Source: Methylomonas methanica | GTDB taxonomy: Bacteria; Pseudomonadota; Gammaproteobacteria; Methylococcales; Methylomonadaceae | Direction: 5' to 3' | DNA: 64,000 nucleotides | NCBI GenBank assembly: GCA_001644045.1 | Contig: LUUF01000043.1 | Span: forward strand, 1-64,000 | Part shown: positions 47,738 to 56,460 of the stretch, in pieces | Layout: each line of letters starts with the position of its first letter | How positions within the stretch are numbered: position 1 is the stretch's first letter | Program-made: the position numbers and the translations under genes | The notes under the pieces: generated by a model | Database searches by the model: none | Seen by the model: the letters and a program-made list of their open reading frames with translations, nothing else | What the model was told of the DNA's origin: nothing

Positions 47738-48130
47738 AGTCGATGCAAACCGGTGCGGGTTTTAGCGATTGCTTGTTCGATACGGTCTGGCATGATTTGA
47801 GTGGACGACCTGTTGGGATGGTATGTTTGACCTATAGCCAAAATAGAGAGTTCTTTTCGACTATCATTTTAGTGCTTATCGCAATATTCGCTTGTGCGAT
47901 AGCGGCGTTTAAGCAATTTTCCTTTATCGGATAGGTCTTTAAGGCATAAACTCGCTCGTTGTATACCGCAGGCATGTCGGTTGCCGATGGTGTTGTATCG
48001 GCGCGGAATCTCGTCGAAAGCCGGGTGGAGTTTGCCGACGCTCCTGGAAACTGGATCGTGGCCGGAACGTCGTGCGAGGCGCTTGCAGTCAATCCAGAAC
48101 ATGGTCTTTACCAAATCGAACGGAATTTAG
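47738..48130. other. Divergent intergenic region of the corrinoid/signalling locus
   Basis: 393 bases between the reactivator (leftward) and REC-kinase (rightward) genes. It should hold both promoters. A possible 38-residue membrane ORF (47818-47934) is present, but its coding status is doubtful. No sigma-54 site or clear operator was found. Confidence 0.45.
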
Positions 48131-49420
48131 ATGGATCCCGATAAACAATCGGCCGAGCGCCAGGCCACCATTCTGTTAGTCGATGACGAATCCATCAATT
48201 TGTCGGTTTTTGGGCAGTTTCTCGCCCCGTATTATCAGGTTTTGGTGGCCACCAGCGGGCAGCGGGCCTTGCAATTGGTGCGAGGCACCCCGAAGCCGGA
48301 TTTGATTCTGCTGGATGTGATGATGCCCGGGATGGATGGCTATCAAGTCATCGGCCAGTTGAAAGCAAACCCCAAAACTGTCGATATTCCCGTGATATTC
48401 GTTACCGCCTTGACCTCGGATCTGGAGGAAGAGCGCGGGCTATCACTGGGCGCGGTGGATTACATTTACAAGCCTTGCCATTTATCCATTCTGTTAGCCA
48501 GAATCAAAACCCAGCTGGAACTTAAGAACGCTCGCGATTGGCTGAAAGACCAGAATGCCTATCTGGAAGCGGAAGTGCAACGTCGGCATCAGGAAAATCA
48601 GGCGGTGCATTTGCAATTATTGCAATCGGAAAAATTGGCGGCGATAGGGCAATTGGCGGCCGGCATCGCCCACGAAATCAATAATCCCATCGGCTTCGTC
48701 AGTTCCAATCTGAATACGCTAAACGGTTATTTGCGCGATGTTTTTGCTGTGCTGGATGCCTGCGGCGCGGCCTTGGACGAAAAGCCCTTGTCGGATCAGA
48801 CGCTGCAAAACTTACGCGAGTTGAAACAAGCCAAGCAGATTGACTATTTGCGCGGCGATATTCCGGAATTGATCGCCGAGTCCAGAGAGGGGTTGTCGCG
48901 GGTGCGTGACATTATTCAGGATTTGAAGGATTTTGCGCATGCCGACAAAAACGATTGGGAATTGGGCGATTTGCACAAGGGGCTGGATTCCACGCTGAAT
49001 ATTATCGGCAACGAGCTGAAATACCGTTGCACCGTGCATAAGCAATACGGCGAGATTCCGCAGATTTATTGCCTGCCCTCGCAATTGAATCAGGTGTTTA
49101 TGAATTTGCTGATCAATGCCGCGCAGGCCATCGAAAGCAAAGGCGATATTCATATTCGCACCGGTTGCGCGGACCAGAATGTGTGGGTGGAAATCAGCGA
49201 TAACGGCAATGGTATCGCTCCGGAGAATCTACCGCGTTTGTTCGAGCCTTTCTTTACCACCAAACCGCTGGGTAAGGGCACCGGTTTGGGGCTGTCAATT
49301 TCGCAAAATATTGTGCGCAAACATGGCGGCAGAATCGAAGTGACTAGCCAGCTCGGACAGGGCAGCCGGTTTCGAGTTTGGTTGCCAATTCGTCCGCCCG
49401 AATTTGGCCCTGCTGAATAG
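48131..49420 (+). CDS. Hybrid receiver-histidine kinase
   Basis: A 429-residue soluble protein. Residues 1-125 form a receiver with phospho-Asp in LILLDVMMPGMDGYQV and the Lys in YIYKPCH. A coiled coil leads to a histidine kinase: LAAGIAHEINNPIGFVSSNL holds the phospho-His, then FMNLLINAAQAIESKG, ISDNGNGI and [15 protein letters not shown]. The order receiver first, kinase second, suggests it is controlled by another kinase, perhaps that of the facing operon. A receiver-only gene follows 94 bases on. Confidence 0.92.
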   Translation: MDPDKQSAERQATILLVDDESINLSVFGQFLAPYYQVLVATSGQRALQLVRGTPKPDLILLDVMMPGMDGYQVIGQLKANPKTVDIPVIFVTALTSDLEEERGLSLGAVDYIYKPCHLSILLARIKTQLELKNARDWLKDQNAYLEAEVQRRHQENQAVHLQLLQSEKLAAIGQLAAGIAHEINNPIGFVSSNLNTLNGYLRDVFAVLDACGAALDEKPLSDQTLQNLRELKQAKQIDYLRGDIPELIAESREGLSRVRDIIQDLKDFAHADKNDWELGDLHKGLDSTLNIIGNELKYRCTVHKQYGEIPQIYCLPSQLNQVFMNLLINAAQAIESKGDIHIRTGCADQNVWVEISDNGNGIAPENLPRLFEPFFTTKPLGKGTGLGLSISQNIVRKHGGRIEVTSQLGQGSRFRVWLPIRPPEFGPAE

Positions 49421-49514
49421 TCTGGCGGAGCTTGCAGTTTTTTTAAACCAAACTTGCAGAAGGGGCTTTACGTGTCAGACTATGTAGCGAAGAGACCACT
49501 TTGATTGCAAAACC

Positions 49515-50054
49515 ATGAACCAGTCAGGCATTAAAATACTGATCGTCGACGACGAACCGAACGTGTTGAAAGCGCTGACGCGTTTGCTGAAACAATACGA
49601 GCCTATTACCGCGATCAGCGGCGAGGAAGCCTTATTGTTAGCCGAGGAACATCGCTTCGATCTGGTGATTTCCGACTATCGGATGCCGGGTATTAACGGC
49701 ATCGATTTTTTAATTCTGTTCAAGCGCATGCAGCCGGACGCGATACGTATCGTGTTGACCGGTTTCGCCGATTTGGAGGGCGCGCAACACGCCATTAACG
49801 AAGCGGAAGTATTTCGTTTTATCAACAAGCCCTGGAGCAACTTGGAAATCGTCAACGTGGTCGAAAACGGTCTGGCGCACAAGCGCGTGTTACTCGAAAA
49901 CCGGGCCCTCGCCGACCAAGTGCGCGCTCAGCAGATACTGCTGGATGAAAAAGAAGCGATCATCAAGGCGCTGGAAGCCGAGGAGCCGGGTATTACTCAA
50001 GTCAATTGGGCGCAGGACGGTTCGATTATTCTCGATGAAGAAGATTTGGAATAA
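49515..50054 (+). CDS. Stand-alone receiver domain protein (RpfG-like receiver)
   Basis: A 179-residue response regulator. The receiver has ILIVDDEPNVLKALTRLL, phospho-Asp in LVISDYRMPGINGIDFL, TGF for the Thr switch and FINKPW for the conserved Lys. It resembles receivers of RpfG-type proteins but stops after a short coiled coil and an acidic tail (DGSIILDEEDLE), with no HD-GYP or DNA-binding output. It is probably a phosphate shuttle or protein-interaction regulator for the neighbouring kinases. Confidence 0.9.
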   Translation: MNQSGIKILIVDDEPNVLKALTRLLKQYEPITAISGEEALLLAEEHRFDLVISDYRMPGINGIDFLILFKRMQPDAIRIVLTGFADLEGAQHAINEAEVFRFINKPWSNLEIVNVVENGLAHKRVLLENRALADQVRAQQILLDEKEAIIKALEAEEPGITQVNWAQDGSIILDEEDLE

Positions 50055-50057
50055 TCC

Positions 50058-50834
50058 TTACAGCTGTTCGGTCCGCTCGTCATTACTGAAGGCATTAAAA
50101 AACTGCTTCGCGGTTCGGCCGTTTTTGGCGGCGTTCTGATGGGCAAAATCCAGAGCAGCCTTGTGTAAAGCCTCCCGATTGCCCGGGTAATCGACGAAAT
50201 AGCTGTCGATAATGTCCAAATAAGTTTGGGTATGTTGCGGATAAAAGGCCAGGCGCAAACCAAAGCGGTCCGACAGCGAGATTTTTTCTTCCACGGTGTC
50301 GGAATAATGTACTTCACCGTCTACCAACTGCGTCTCTAGGTTGTCGCGCATATGTTCCGGCAGCAGATGGCGACGGTTGGACGTAGCATAAAACAACACG
50401 TTCTCCGGCGGCAGTTCGATAGAACCTTCCAGCACGCTCTTCAGCGGCTTGTATAGGGCGTCGCCGTTTTCGAAGGATAAGTCGTCGCAGTAGATAATGA
50501 AACGCTGGTTGTGTTCGCGGATGTCGTCGACGATTTCCGGCAGATACAGCAAATCCTGTTTATCCACTTCGATGATACGCAAACCTTCGTGAAGATATTC
50601 GTTCAATAAGGCTTTTACCAGCGAGGACTTGCCGGTTCCGCGCGCCCCCCACAACAGCGCATTATTTGCCGGCAGACCGGCCAAAAAGCGTTGGGTATTG
50701 TCTATCATTTGTTGCTTTTGCGGTTCTATCCCCAGCAGTTGATCCAGCCGGATCGGATCGATTTGCCGAACGGGACGCAGAAATTCCTGGCGCTGGCGCC
50801 AGATAGCGGCATAGGTGTGGTTCCAATCTATCAT
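50058..50834 (-). CDS. DUF815 family AAA ATPase
   Basis: A 258-residue P-loop ATPase: ALLWGARGTGKSSLVKALLN (Walker A near residue 68) and RFIIYCDDLSFENGD (Walker B), followed by LFYATSNRRHLLPEHM and EEKISLSDRFGLRLAFYPQ, typical of DUF815. The function is unknown; the family resembles DnaA/DnaC-type AAA proteins. It is convergent with the receiver gene and its start faces a 274-base region with a DnaA-box sequence. Confidence 0.88.
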   Translation of the reverse strand: MIDWNHTYAAIWRQRQEFLRPVRQIDPIRLDQLLGIEPQKQQMIDNTQRFLAGLPANNALLWGARGTGKSSLVKALLNEYLHEGLRIIEVDKQDLLYLPEIVDDIREHNQRFIIYCDDLSFENGDALYKPLKSVLEGSIELPPENVLFYATSNRRHLLPEHMRDNLETQLVDGEVHYSDTVEEKISLSDRFGLRLAFYPQHTQTYLDIIDSYFVDYPGNREALHKAALDFAHQNAAKNGRTAKQFFNAFSNDERTEQL

Positions 50835-50969
50835 CTGTGATCCTTTGCTGAGGCCGGTCGAGACTCCGGTTTGTATAAAGAAAAGAAAATTGTATAAATT
50901 TTGGACAATTTAACGCCACTGTAGGCACAGCAACAACTTAGCGCGGCTTTTAACGGGTTGCCAACAGAG

Positions 50970-50978
50970 TTATCCACA
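50970..50978 (+). promoter_or_regulatory. Isolated DnaA-box sequence
   Basis: TTATCCACA, a perfect match to the DnaA box, lies in the region upstream of the DUF815 gene. A weaker match (TTTCCACA read on the reverse strand) sits about 25 bases away. No cluster of boxes or dnaA gene is near, so it is not an origin by itself. Confidence 0.35.
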
Positions 50979-51072
50979 GATTTTGTGAACAAATCAAAGC
51001 TGTTGTGGAAATGTATCGATCCAATATGGTCAGTATATTCCGATTGTGCTGGCGGCCAATGCAAGTTTTCGC

Positions 51073-51098
51073 GGCTCTAAATGCTCTAATTTAGAGCC
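51073..51098. repeat. Perfect 10-bp hairpin downstream of ankyrin gene
   Basis: GGCTCTAAAT and ATTTAGAGCC pair perfectly around GCTCTA, starting 11 bases beyond the ankyrin gene stop (reverse strand). There is no T tract, so it may be an mRNA 3' stabiliser or weak terminator. Confidence 0.5.
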
Positions 51099-51108
51099 AG
51101 CCATAGGA

Positions 51109-51651
51109 TCAATGCAAACTTGCCAGCTGTCTGATGATGGTTGCCACCCGATTCAAGCCTTGGGCTTGCGCCAAACTGGTGGCACTATTGCCTTGCAGAT
51201 CCTGAATATCCGCGTGAGCACCGTGTTGCATCAGTAATTGAATGATCTCCTCCCGGCCGAACAGGGAAGCCATCATCAATGCGGTTTGTCCCGCATGGTT
51301 TTGCCGATTGACGTCGCAGCCGCTGTGGTTCAAAAACCAGCGCGCGGTGGGCGTATCGCCTTTGAACGCCACGCCCATTAAGGCATTATTACCTTTGCCA
51401 TCCTCGGCGCAAGGATTGGCGCCGGCGTTGTGCAAGACCTGTACTGCCGGCAGATGGCCGTGGTAAGCGGCCAAATTCAAGGGCGTGTAACCGTCTGCGT
51501 TGGCGAGATTAGGATCGCCGCCTCGTTTGACATACTCGGCAATTGCCTTGGTGTCGCCGTCGCGGGCCATATCGAAGATGTCGGTGGCTAGCGCGAGATT
51601 AAACGTTAAGCTCAAGGCAATGCTGGTCAGAGTTTTAATATGTTTGTTCAT
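51109..51651 (-). CDS. Periplasmic ankyrin-repeat protein (AnkB-like), catalase partner
   Basis: A 180-residue protein. The start MNKHIKTLTS gives a signal peptide (cleavage near ALATD); the longer frame would spoil it. Four ankyrin repeats follow, with DGYTPLNLAAYHGHLPAVQVLHNAGANP, NALMGVAFKGDTPTARWFL and GQTALMMASLFGREEIIQLLMQHGA. In Pseudomonas, ankB is next to katB and is needed for full periplasmic catalase activity; the same pairing is seen here 68 bases after the catalase stop. Probably co-transcribed with the catalase gene. Confidence 0.88.
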   Translation of the reverse strand: MNKHIKTLTSIALSLTFNLALATDIFDMARDGDTKAIAEYVKRGGDPNLANADGYTPLNLAAYHGHLPAVQVLHNAGANPCAEDGKGNNALMGVAFKGDTPTARWFLNHSGCDVNRQNHAGQTALMMASLFGREEIIQLLMQHGAHADIQDLQGNSATSLAQAQGLNRVATIIRQLASLH

Positions 51652-51719
51652 GTTGTTCACCGTAGTTGCAGGGGTAGAGACGCAACATCTTGCGTCTCTA
51701 CGACATGTCATAGGACAGC

Positions 51720-53264
51720 CTAGTCGGCATAAGCCGCAGCCAAGGCTTTGACTTGCGCCAAATCCGCACCGGCCAGTTTGGCGACTCGCGTGCCGTATTC
51801 CGCATCGGCTTTGTACAGATAGCTGGCGATGGTGTTGCGGACTTTATCGTTACTGACCGTTTTTAAATCCCCGGCAAACGCTTCCGCTAACTCGGTTTGA
51901 TCCCTCTCGGAAAACGAGCGGTATAAATCGCCGGCTTGTTTGAAGTTTTGGGTTTTTTGAAACGGAATCTGCTGGGTGCCGCCTTGCAACGGCGTTGGGC
52001 AGGCTTTGTAGCTGGCGTTGTCCACGTAACTGCCGGTGACTTCGCTAGGCTGGTAGTTCACCGAGCCCGATTTGGCAGGCGAATAACCGGCGCCGTCCTG
52101 GTTATAGGAATGCACGGCGGCTTTAGGTGCATTGATCGGCAGGCTCAAATGATTGATGCCTAAGCGGTAGCGCTGGGTATCGGCATAGGAAAACAAACGG
52201 CCTTGCAACATCCGGTCTTCCGACGGTTCTATGCCCGGAATCATATTGCTGGGCGCGAACGCGGCTTGCTCGGTAGCCTGGAAGAAATTGTCCGGCACCC
52301 GGTTCAATGTCAACTCGCCGACTTTTTGCGCAGGGATCAGCTGTTCCGGCCAGGTTTTGGTGGTATCCAGCGGGTTGAAATCAAAATTATCGACTTGCGC
52401 CGGATCGAGCACCTGCACGTACAAATCCCAGACCGGATAATCGCCATCGTTTATGTGTTTATACAAATCGTCGGTCATATGATTGAAATTGCTGGCCTGA
52501 ATTTCGGCAGCCTGCTCGCGGGTCAAGCCATGATTGCCTTGCCGCGATTTCCAAGTGAATTTCACATACTGTTGCTGGCAGGCCTCGTTGACGAATTTAA
52601 AGGCGTGCACGCCGGAACCGTTCATTTCCCGATAATTGGTCGGGATGCCTAGCGGCGAATACAACAAGGTCAGCATCTGCGTACTTTCCGGGACATGCGA
52701 GAAAAACTCCAGTGCTCGTGCCGCGTCCTGAATATTGGTTTTCGGGTCGGGTTTTAACGAATGCACCATGTCCGGAAATTTCATCGCGTCGCGGATGAAA
52801 AACACCGGGAAATTATTACCGACCAAATCCCAGTTGCCTTGCTCGGTATAAAACTTCACGGCAAAGCCGCGCGGGTCGCGTAAGGTTTCCGGCGAATGAT
52901 TGCCGTGTATCACCGACGAGAACCGCACGAACACCGGCGTCTCCTTGCCGATGTCCTGAAACGGCGCGGCGCGCGTCAAATCGGTCAAATCGGAAGTGGC
53001 TTTGAACATGCCGAACGCTCCGGTACCGCGCGCATGCACTACTCGTTCCGGAATCCGCTCGCGGTCGAAGTGCGCGAGTTTTTCAAGCAAATGATGATCC
53101 TGCAACAAGGTCGGTCCCTGCGGGCCGGCAGTTTGCGAATTTTGGTTGTCGCCGACCGGCGCGCCGGTGGCGCGGGTCAGCGTGTTATCATCGGCATGTG
53201 CTCCGGTTAAAATAAAACTTATCGCGATGCTCAAACCGATTTTTTTCATGGATGATGTGTTCAT
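51720..53264 (-). CDS. Periplasmic monofunctional haem catalase
   Basis: A 514-residue catalase decomposing hydrogen peroxide. The start at 53264 gives a signal peptide ending near GAHADD and has AAGGA upstream. Active-site pieces are ERVVHARGTGAFG (catalytic His), VGNNFPVFFIRDAMKFPD (Asn) and LFSYADTQRYRLG (haem-ligand Tyr). The size fits small-subunit catalases. It is divergent from oxyR with an OxyR box between, so induction by peroxide is expected. Together with the ankyrin protein it forms an envelope peroxide defence. Confidence 0.94.
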   Translation of the reverse strand: MNTSSMKKIGLSIAISFILTGAHADDNTLTRATGAPVGDNQNSQTAGPQGPTLLQDHHLLEKLAHFDRERIPERVVHARGTGAFGMFKATSDLTDLTRAAPFQDIGKETPVFVRFSSVIHGNHSPETLRDPRGFAVKFYTEQGNWDLVGNNFPVFFIRDAMKFPDMVHSLKPDPKTNIQDAARALEFFSHVPESTQMLTLLYSPLGIPTNYREMNGSGVHAFKFVNEACQQQYVKFTWKSRQGNHGLTREQAAEIQASNFNHMTDDLYKHINDGDYPVWDLYVQVLDPAQVDNFDFNPLDTTKTWPEQLIPAQKVGELTLNRVPDNFFQATEQAAFAPSNMIPGIEPSEDRMLQGRLFSYADTQRYRLGINHLSLPINAPKAAVHSYNQDGAGYSPAKSGSVNYQPSEVTGSYVDNASYKACPTPLQGGTQQIPFQKTQNFKQAGDLYRSFSERDQTELAEAFAGDLKTVSNDKVRNTIASYLYKADAEYGTRVAKLAGADLAQVKALAAAYAD

Positions 53265-53354
53265 GGCTGTGTCCTTATTCTGGTTTTTGGTGATGATGGC
53301 CTGCCGTATCGGCTGGCACGGACACAGAATATCGATCGCCATGATTGATGTATA

Positions 53355-53391
53355 ATCGATTGTTTTTATATTAACGATAGCTATTGGCTAT
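53355..53391. promoter_or_regulatory. OxyR binding box between catalase and oxyR
   Basis: ATAG-N7-CTAT at 53377-53391 matches the OxyR half-site exactly. Seven bases before it, 53355-53369 reads ATCG-N7-TTAT, a degenerate second half-site in the correct register (15-7-15). Confidence 0.7.
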
Positions 53392-53404
53392 TTACGGGGC
53401 GGCC

Positions 53405-54304
53405 ATGAATTTGCGGGATTTACATTATTTAATCGCCGTCGCCGATCTACGCAGCTTTGTGCAAGCCGCCGACCGTTGCTGCATTAGTCAGCCGACTTTG
53501 AGTACCCAAATTAAAAAGTTGGAAGACGAGTTGGGTATCCAGATTTTCGAGCGCACCAATAAAAAAGTGTTGCCTACCGAGTTGGGCGAGCAGGTCGTGG
53601 CGTCGGCAAGGCGCATCTTGAAAGAGCAAGACAATATCAAGGAACTCGCTGCTACTGCCCAGGATCCGCTGGCCGGCAACCTACGTTTCGGTGCGTTTCC
53701 GACCTTGGCGACTTACTTGTTTCCGCAATTGGTGCCGATGATCAAAAAGGATTTGCCGCGCATCCGGCTGATTCTGGTCGAGGAAAAAACCGAGCAACTG
53801 TTGCAACAGCTCAGAAGCGGGCAGATGGATTGTGCGCTGCTGGCTCTGCCGATTTACGAGGACTTTCTGGAGAGTCAGGCCTTATTCGACGACGAATTTT
53901 TGCTGGTGGTGGCGGATGGCCATCCCTTGGCGTCCAAACCGCAAGTCGAGCACGGTGACCTGAATGGCGAGCATTTATTGCTGCTGGATGAAGGCCATTG
54001 CCTGCGCGGCCACGCCCTGCAAATTTGCCAGACGGTCGGTGCCGAGGAAGAGCAGGATGTGCGGGCTACCAGCCTGGAAACCTTGCGGCAAATGGTCCAC
54101 GCCGGCACCGGCATTACCTTGATGCCGCGCATCGCGGTGCGCGATGAGCCGGGTGTCCGCTACTTGCCGTTTGCCGCGCCGGCGCCAAGCAGAACTATAG
54201 GCTTGGTTTGGCGCAAGACCAGCGCCAGGGGAGAGCTAATCCGGCAATTAAGCCGGTTAATTTCGGATGCAGCCAAGAACAGCATGGAGCCGGGATTACG
54301 CTAG
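53405..54304 (+). CDS. oxyR: Hydrogen-peroxide-sensing LysR regulator OxyR
   Basis: A 299-residue LysR regulator. Start MNLRDLHYLIAV opens the winged helix-turn-helix (FVQAADRCCISQPTLSTQIKKLEDELG). The sensing region has GHCLRGHALQICQ, the Cys199/Cys208-type pair with correct spacing (Cys-x8-Cys), which forms a disulfide on peroxide exposure. Length is normal. The ATG at 53405 matches the family N-terminus. It is divergent from the catalase gene and shares an OxyR box with it. Confidence 0.95.
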   Translation: MNLRDLHYLIAVADLRSFVQAADRCCISQPTLSTQIKKLEDELGIQIFERTNKKVLPTELGEQVVASARRILKEQDNIKELAATAQDPLAGNLRFGAFPTLATYLFPQLVPMIKKDLPRIRLILVEEKTEQLLQQLRSGQMDCALLALPIYEDFLESQALFDDEFLLVVADGHPLASKPQVEHGDLNGEHLLLLDEGHCLRGHALQICQTVGAEEEQDVRATSLETLRQMVHAGTGITLMPRIAVRDEPGVRYLPFAAPAPSRTIGLVWRKTSARGELIRQLSRLISDAAKNSMEPGLR

Positions 54305-54318
54305 GCTGAGGCTTGCGA

Positions 54319-55125
54319 CTACTTCAGAAAGGCGCGAATAGCCGCAATCACTTCCGCCGGCGCGCTGATATGCGGCAGATGGCCGGTGGCTTCGATTACT
54401 GCCAGTTGGCTGCCGGCAATATGCTGGTGCAGGTAGTTGGCAACCGCCAGTGGCACGGCAAAATCTTCCTTTGCTTGGATCAGTAACGTCGGTGTGTTGA
54501 CCAACGCTAAATCCTGCCGATGGTCCGATTGGAAAATCGAGCAGAGTACGGTAAGGGTTTGCCGAGTGGGGATGCTTTTGATGGTGCTTGCGTAATACTC
54601 GGAAAGGTGGGGGTGCTCGGGATTTGCCATGACCATTGGCGCAAAATCATCGGCCCATGCCGCCTGACGTTGAACCACTGCGCTGTAGATCTCGGCAATA
54701 TCGTTATCGGTGAAACCGCCAAAATACTGTTCGTCGTTGACGTAGCGCGGCGAAGCGCCAATCAAGATCAGCCTGGCTGCCAGCGTTGGAGCCCGGATCG
54801 TGGCTAGCAGGCTGATCATGCCGCCAACCGAATGGCCGATCAAAATAACCTGTTTCAAGTCCAGCACCTCGGCTATTTTCACTAAGTCGTCGGCGTAGGG
54901 ATGGAGATTGAGATAGCGATGTTGGATGAACGCTTCGGCTGCGGCTTGGCCGGCGCCAACGTTATCGAACAGTATTATTTTGAATTCATCGAAAAATGCC
55001 GAAGCAACTTGCTGCCATGCGGTTTGGTCGGTACCAAAGCCATGCACGAATACCATCGTTTGTTCGGCTTGCGGATTGCCGGTGATAGTGACGTGGTTTT
55101 TGTAGATAGGGTCGAGTCTGTCCAT
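54319..55125 (-). CDS. RsbQ-like alpha/beta hydrolase
   Basis: A 268-residue alpha/beta hydrolase of the RsbQ/DAD2/KAI2 group: VFVHGFGTDQTAWQ (oxyanion region), LIGHSVGGMISLLA with nucleophile Ser, KEDFAVPLAVANYLH with acid Asp, and EATGHLPHIS with catalytic His. RsbQ supplies a small hydrophobic signal to the RsbP phosphatase in Bacillus; no RsbP-like gene is adjacent here. The substrate is unknown. It converges with oxyR. Confidence 0.88.
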   Translation of the reverse strand: MDRLDPIYKNHVTITGNPQAEQTMVFVHGFGTDQTAWQQVASAFFDEFKIILFDNVGAGQAAAEAFIQHRYLNLHPYADDLVKIAEVLDLKQVILIGHSVGGMISLLATIRAPTLAARLILIGASPRYVNDEQYFGGFTDNDIAEIYSAVVQRQAAWADDFAPMVMANPEHPHLSEYYASTIKSIPTRQTLTVLCSIFQSDHRQDLALVNTPTLLIQAKEDFAVPLAVANYLHQHIAGSQLAVIEATGHLPHISAPAEVIAAIRAFLK

Positions 55126-55225
55126 CAGGACTTAAACAGGTTTTAGGGAGCGAGCTGAATTGCGTTTAATCCACCGCCGGCGCCAACCAAGATTGACGCT
55201 TGGCCGGCGCGACAGGTTTAAGCGC

Positions 55226-55777
55226 TTACCACTGCGATTCGCCAGTCTCCGGATCGTACATTTCGTGGAAGATTTTGTGGCGATTGGCGATCAGTTCGTC
55301 GATGCTGGGCGAGTTGCTCATCGCTCTGGAAATCGCCAGTTTCATCGCTTCGTAGTTGGTGCGGTACAAGTCCTTGCGGTCCAGCTCGGGGTTGGTGGCG
55401 CAGGACGGGTCGATCCAGATCATCGCGACGATGCACAGCTCGTTGGCTTGCAGACGCGGAATAATGCCGTCGGCGACGCTATCGATGACTGCGTCGGCCA
55501 CGGCGGACTGCACCGGGCCGCCCAATAAGTTGACGTAGGCCGAGGATTTGATCGTGACTTTAGGCACCATGATAGTGGCCGGACGCACTTGTTGGTTGGT
55601 GGCGCGGATCGCGAACATGCGAGTGTGGCCGGCGGTTTGGCCCATCAGATTGGCAAAAGCGTGACCAGCCGGGCCTTTGACGTCGCCGATCAGGATTTCC
55701 GGCATCGCGTCGGTGCCTTGGCCTTCGCTGGAAAATACGGTGGCTTCGCCGGTTCTAAACCAATAAGAGTCTGACAT
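55226..55777 (-). CDS. Formaldehyde-activating enzyme (Fae) paralogue
   Basis: A 183-residue Fae-family protein. Fae condenses formaldehyde with tetrahydromethanopterin in methylotrophs. Recognisable parts are IGDVKGPAGHAFANL, RPATIMVPKVTIKS and QSAVADAVIDSVADGIIPRLQANELC, and YRTNYEAMKLAISRAM. In Fae the motif AHIDLIIG holds the catalytic His; here the aligned stretch is AMPEILIG, with Met in place of His. The length is slightly above the usual about 170. It may be a Fae2/Fae3-like paralogue with a different or regulatory role. It is not in an obvious operon. Confidence 0.88.
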   Translation of the reverse strand: MSDSYWFRTGEATVFSSEGQGTDAMPEILIGDVKGPAGHAFANLMGQTAGHTRMFAIRATNQQVRPATIMVPKVTIKSSAYVNLLGGPVQSAVADAVIDSVADGIIPRLQANELCIVAMIWIDPSCATNPELDRKDLYRTNYEAMKLAISRAMSNSPSIDELIANRHKIFHEMYDPETGESQW

Positions 55778-55998
55778 GGTGCGTCCTCTGAGTATGTTAG
55801 GAAAGGCCGCATTCTATGCCCGCACTGGGATTGCGGCAATAGGCGGTCGCGCACAGGATTTGAGTTGATAGCCAACAGGCGATGTTTGCGTGGAGCGTCC
55901 TGCTGCTGGTGTAATCGATTCCGATAGGTTCTTACCCCGATACCGTCAGATGAGACCGGGGTGTAATTCAGGAGAGAGGCTATTTATTTCCGTCTGAG

Positions 55999-56445
55999 CT
56001 ATGCCTGCAAGGCCTTTACCGCAGTGCGTAACAGCTGCAAACATTGGCGGTTGGCGGCCAAATCCAGCGCGCTGAAATCGTCTTGCGTACTCAGCAGCGG
56101 ATCGGCGCCGGCTTCCAGGAGTTGTTTAACCACCGCATGTCTGCCGCTGGAGGATGCATAGGTCAACGCACTGGCGCCACTGGGATTTTGGTAGTTAATA
56201 TCGATGCCGGCCTTTAGCAACAAGTCGATGCAGTCGTCGGCCTCGGCAAAACACGCGGCCCATAGCGCATTGTTGCCGTAGGCATCCAGTGCGGTTAAAT
56301 CCGCGTCTTGCGCCAACAGATAATGCAACACGTCGGCCCGGCCTTGTTGAGCGGCCAGAATCAAGGGATGTTTGCCGTGCGGATTGAGGCCTACTTGAAA
56401 GCCGTTTTCCAGCAGCCAGGCGTCGATTTCGGGAGTGATAGTCAT
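55999..56445 (-). CDS. Ankyrin-repeat protein in nifF cluster
   Basis: A 148-residue cytoplasmic protein with four ankyrin repeats: NPHGKHPLILAAQQGRADVLHYLL, YGNNALWAACFAEADDCIDLLLKAG, SGASALTYASSSGRHAVVKQLLEAG and DFSALDLAANRQCLQLL. No signal peptide. It follows the SUFU-like gene by 15 bases. Such proteins bind partners; here the partner may be a nitrogen-fixation-related protein, judged only from context. Confidence 0.85.
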   Translation of the reverse strand: MTITPEIDAWLLENGFQVGLNPHGKHPLILAAQQGRADVLHYLLAQDADLTALDAYGNNALWAACFAEADDCIDLLLKAGIDINYQNPSGASALTYASSSGRHAVVKQLLEAGADPLLSTQDDFSALDLAANRQCLQLLRTAVKALQA

Positions 56446-56460
56446 ACGAGATCAGGCGGT

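Noticed and set aside
47818-47934. A possible 38-residue single-span membrane protein in the divergent region of the corrinoid locus.
   Set aside because: Too short to judge, weak translation signal, and located where promoters are expected.
50970-50978. Replication origin suggested by a perfect DnaA box.
   Set aside because: A single strong box, with no dnaA/dnaN/gidA neighbourhood and no clustered boxes, is not enough for an origin.
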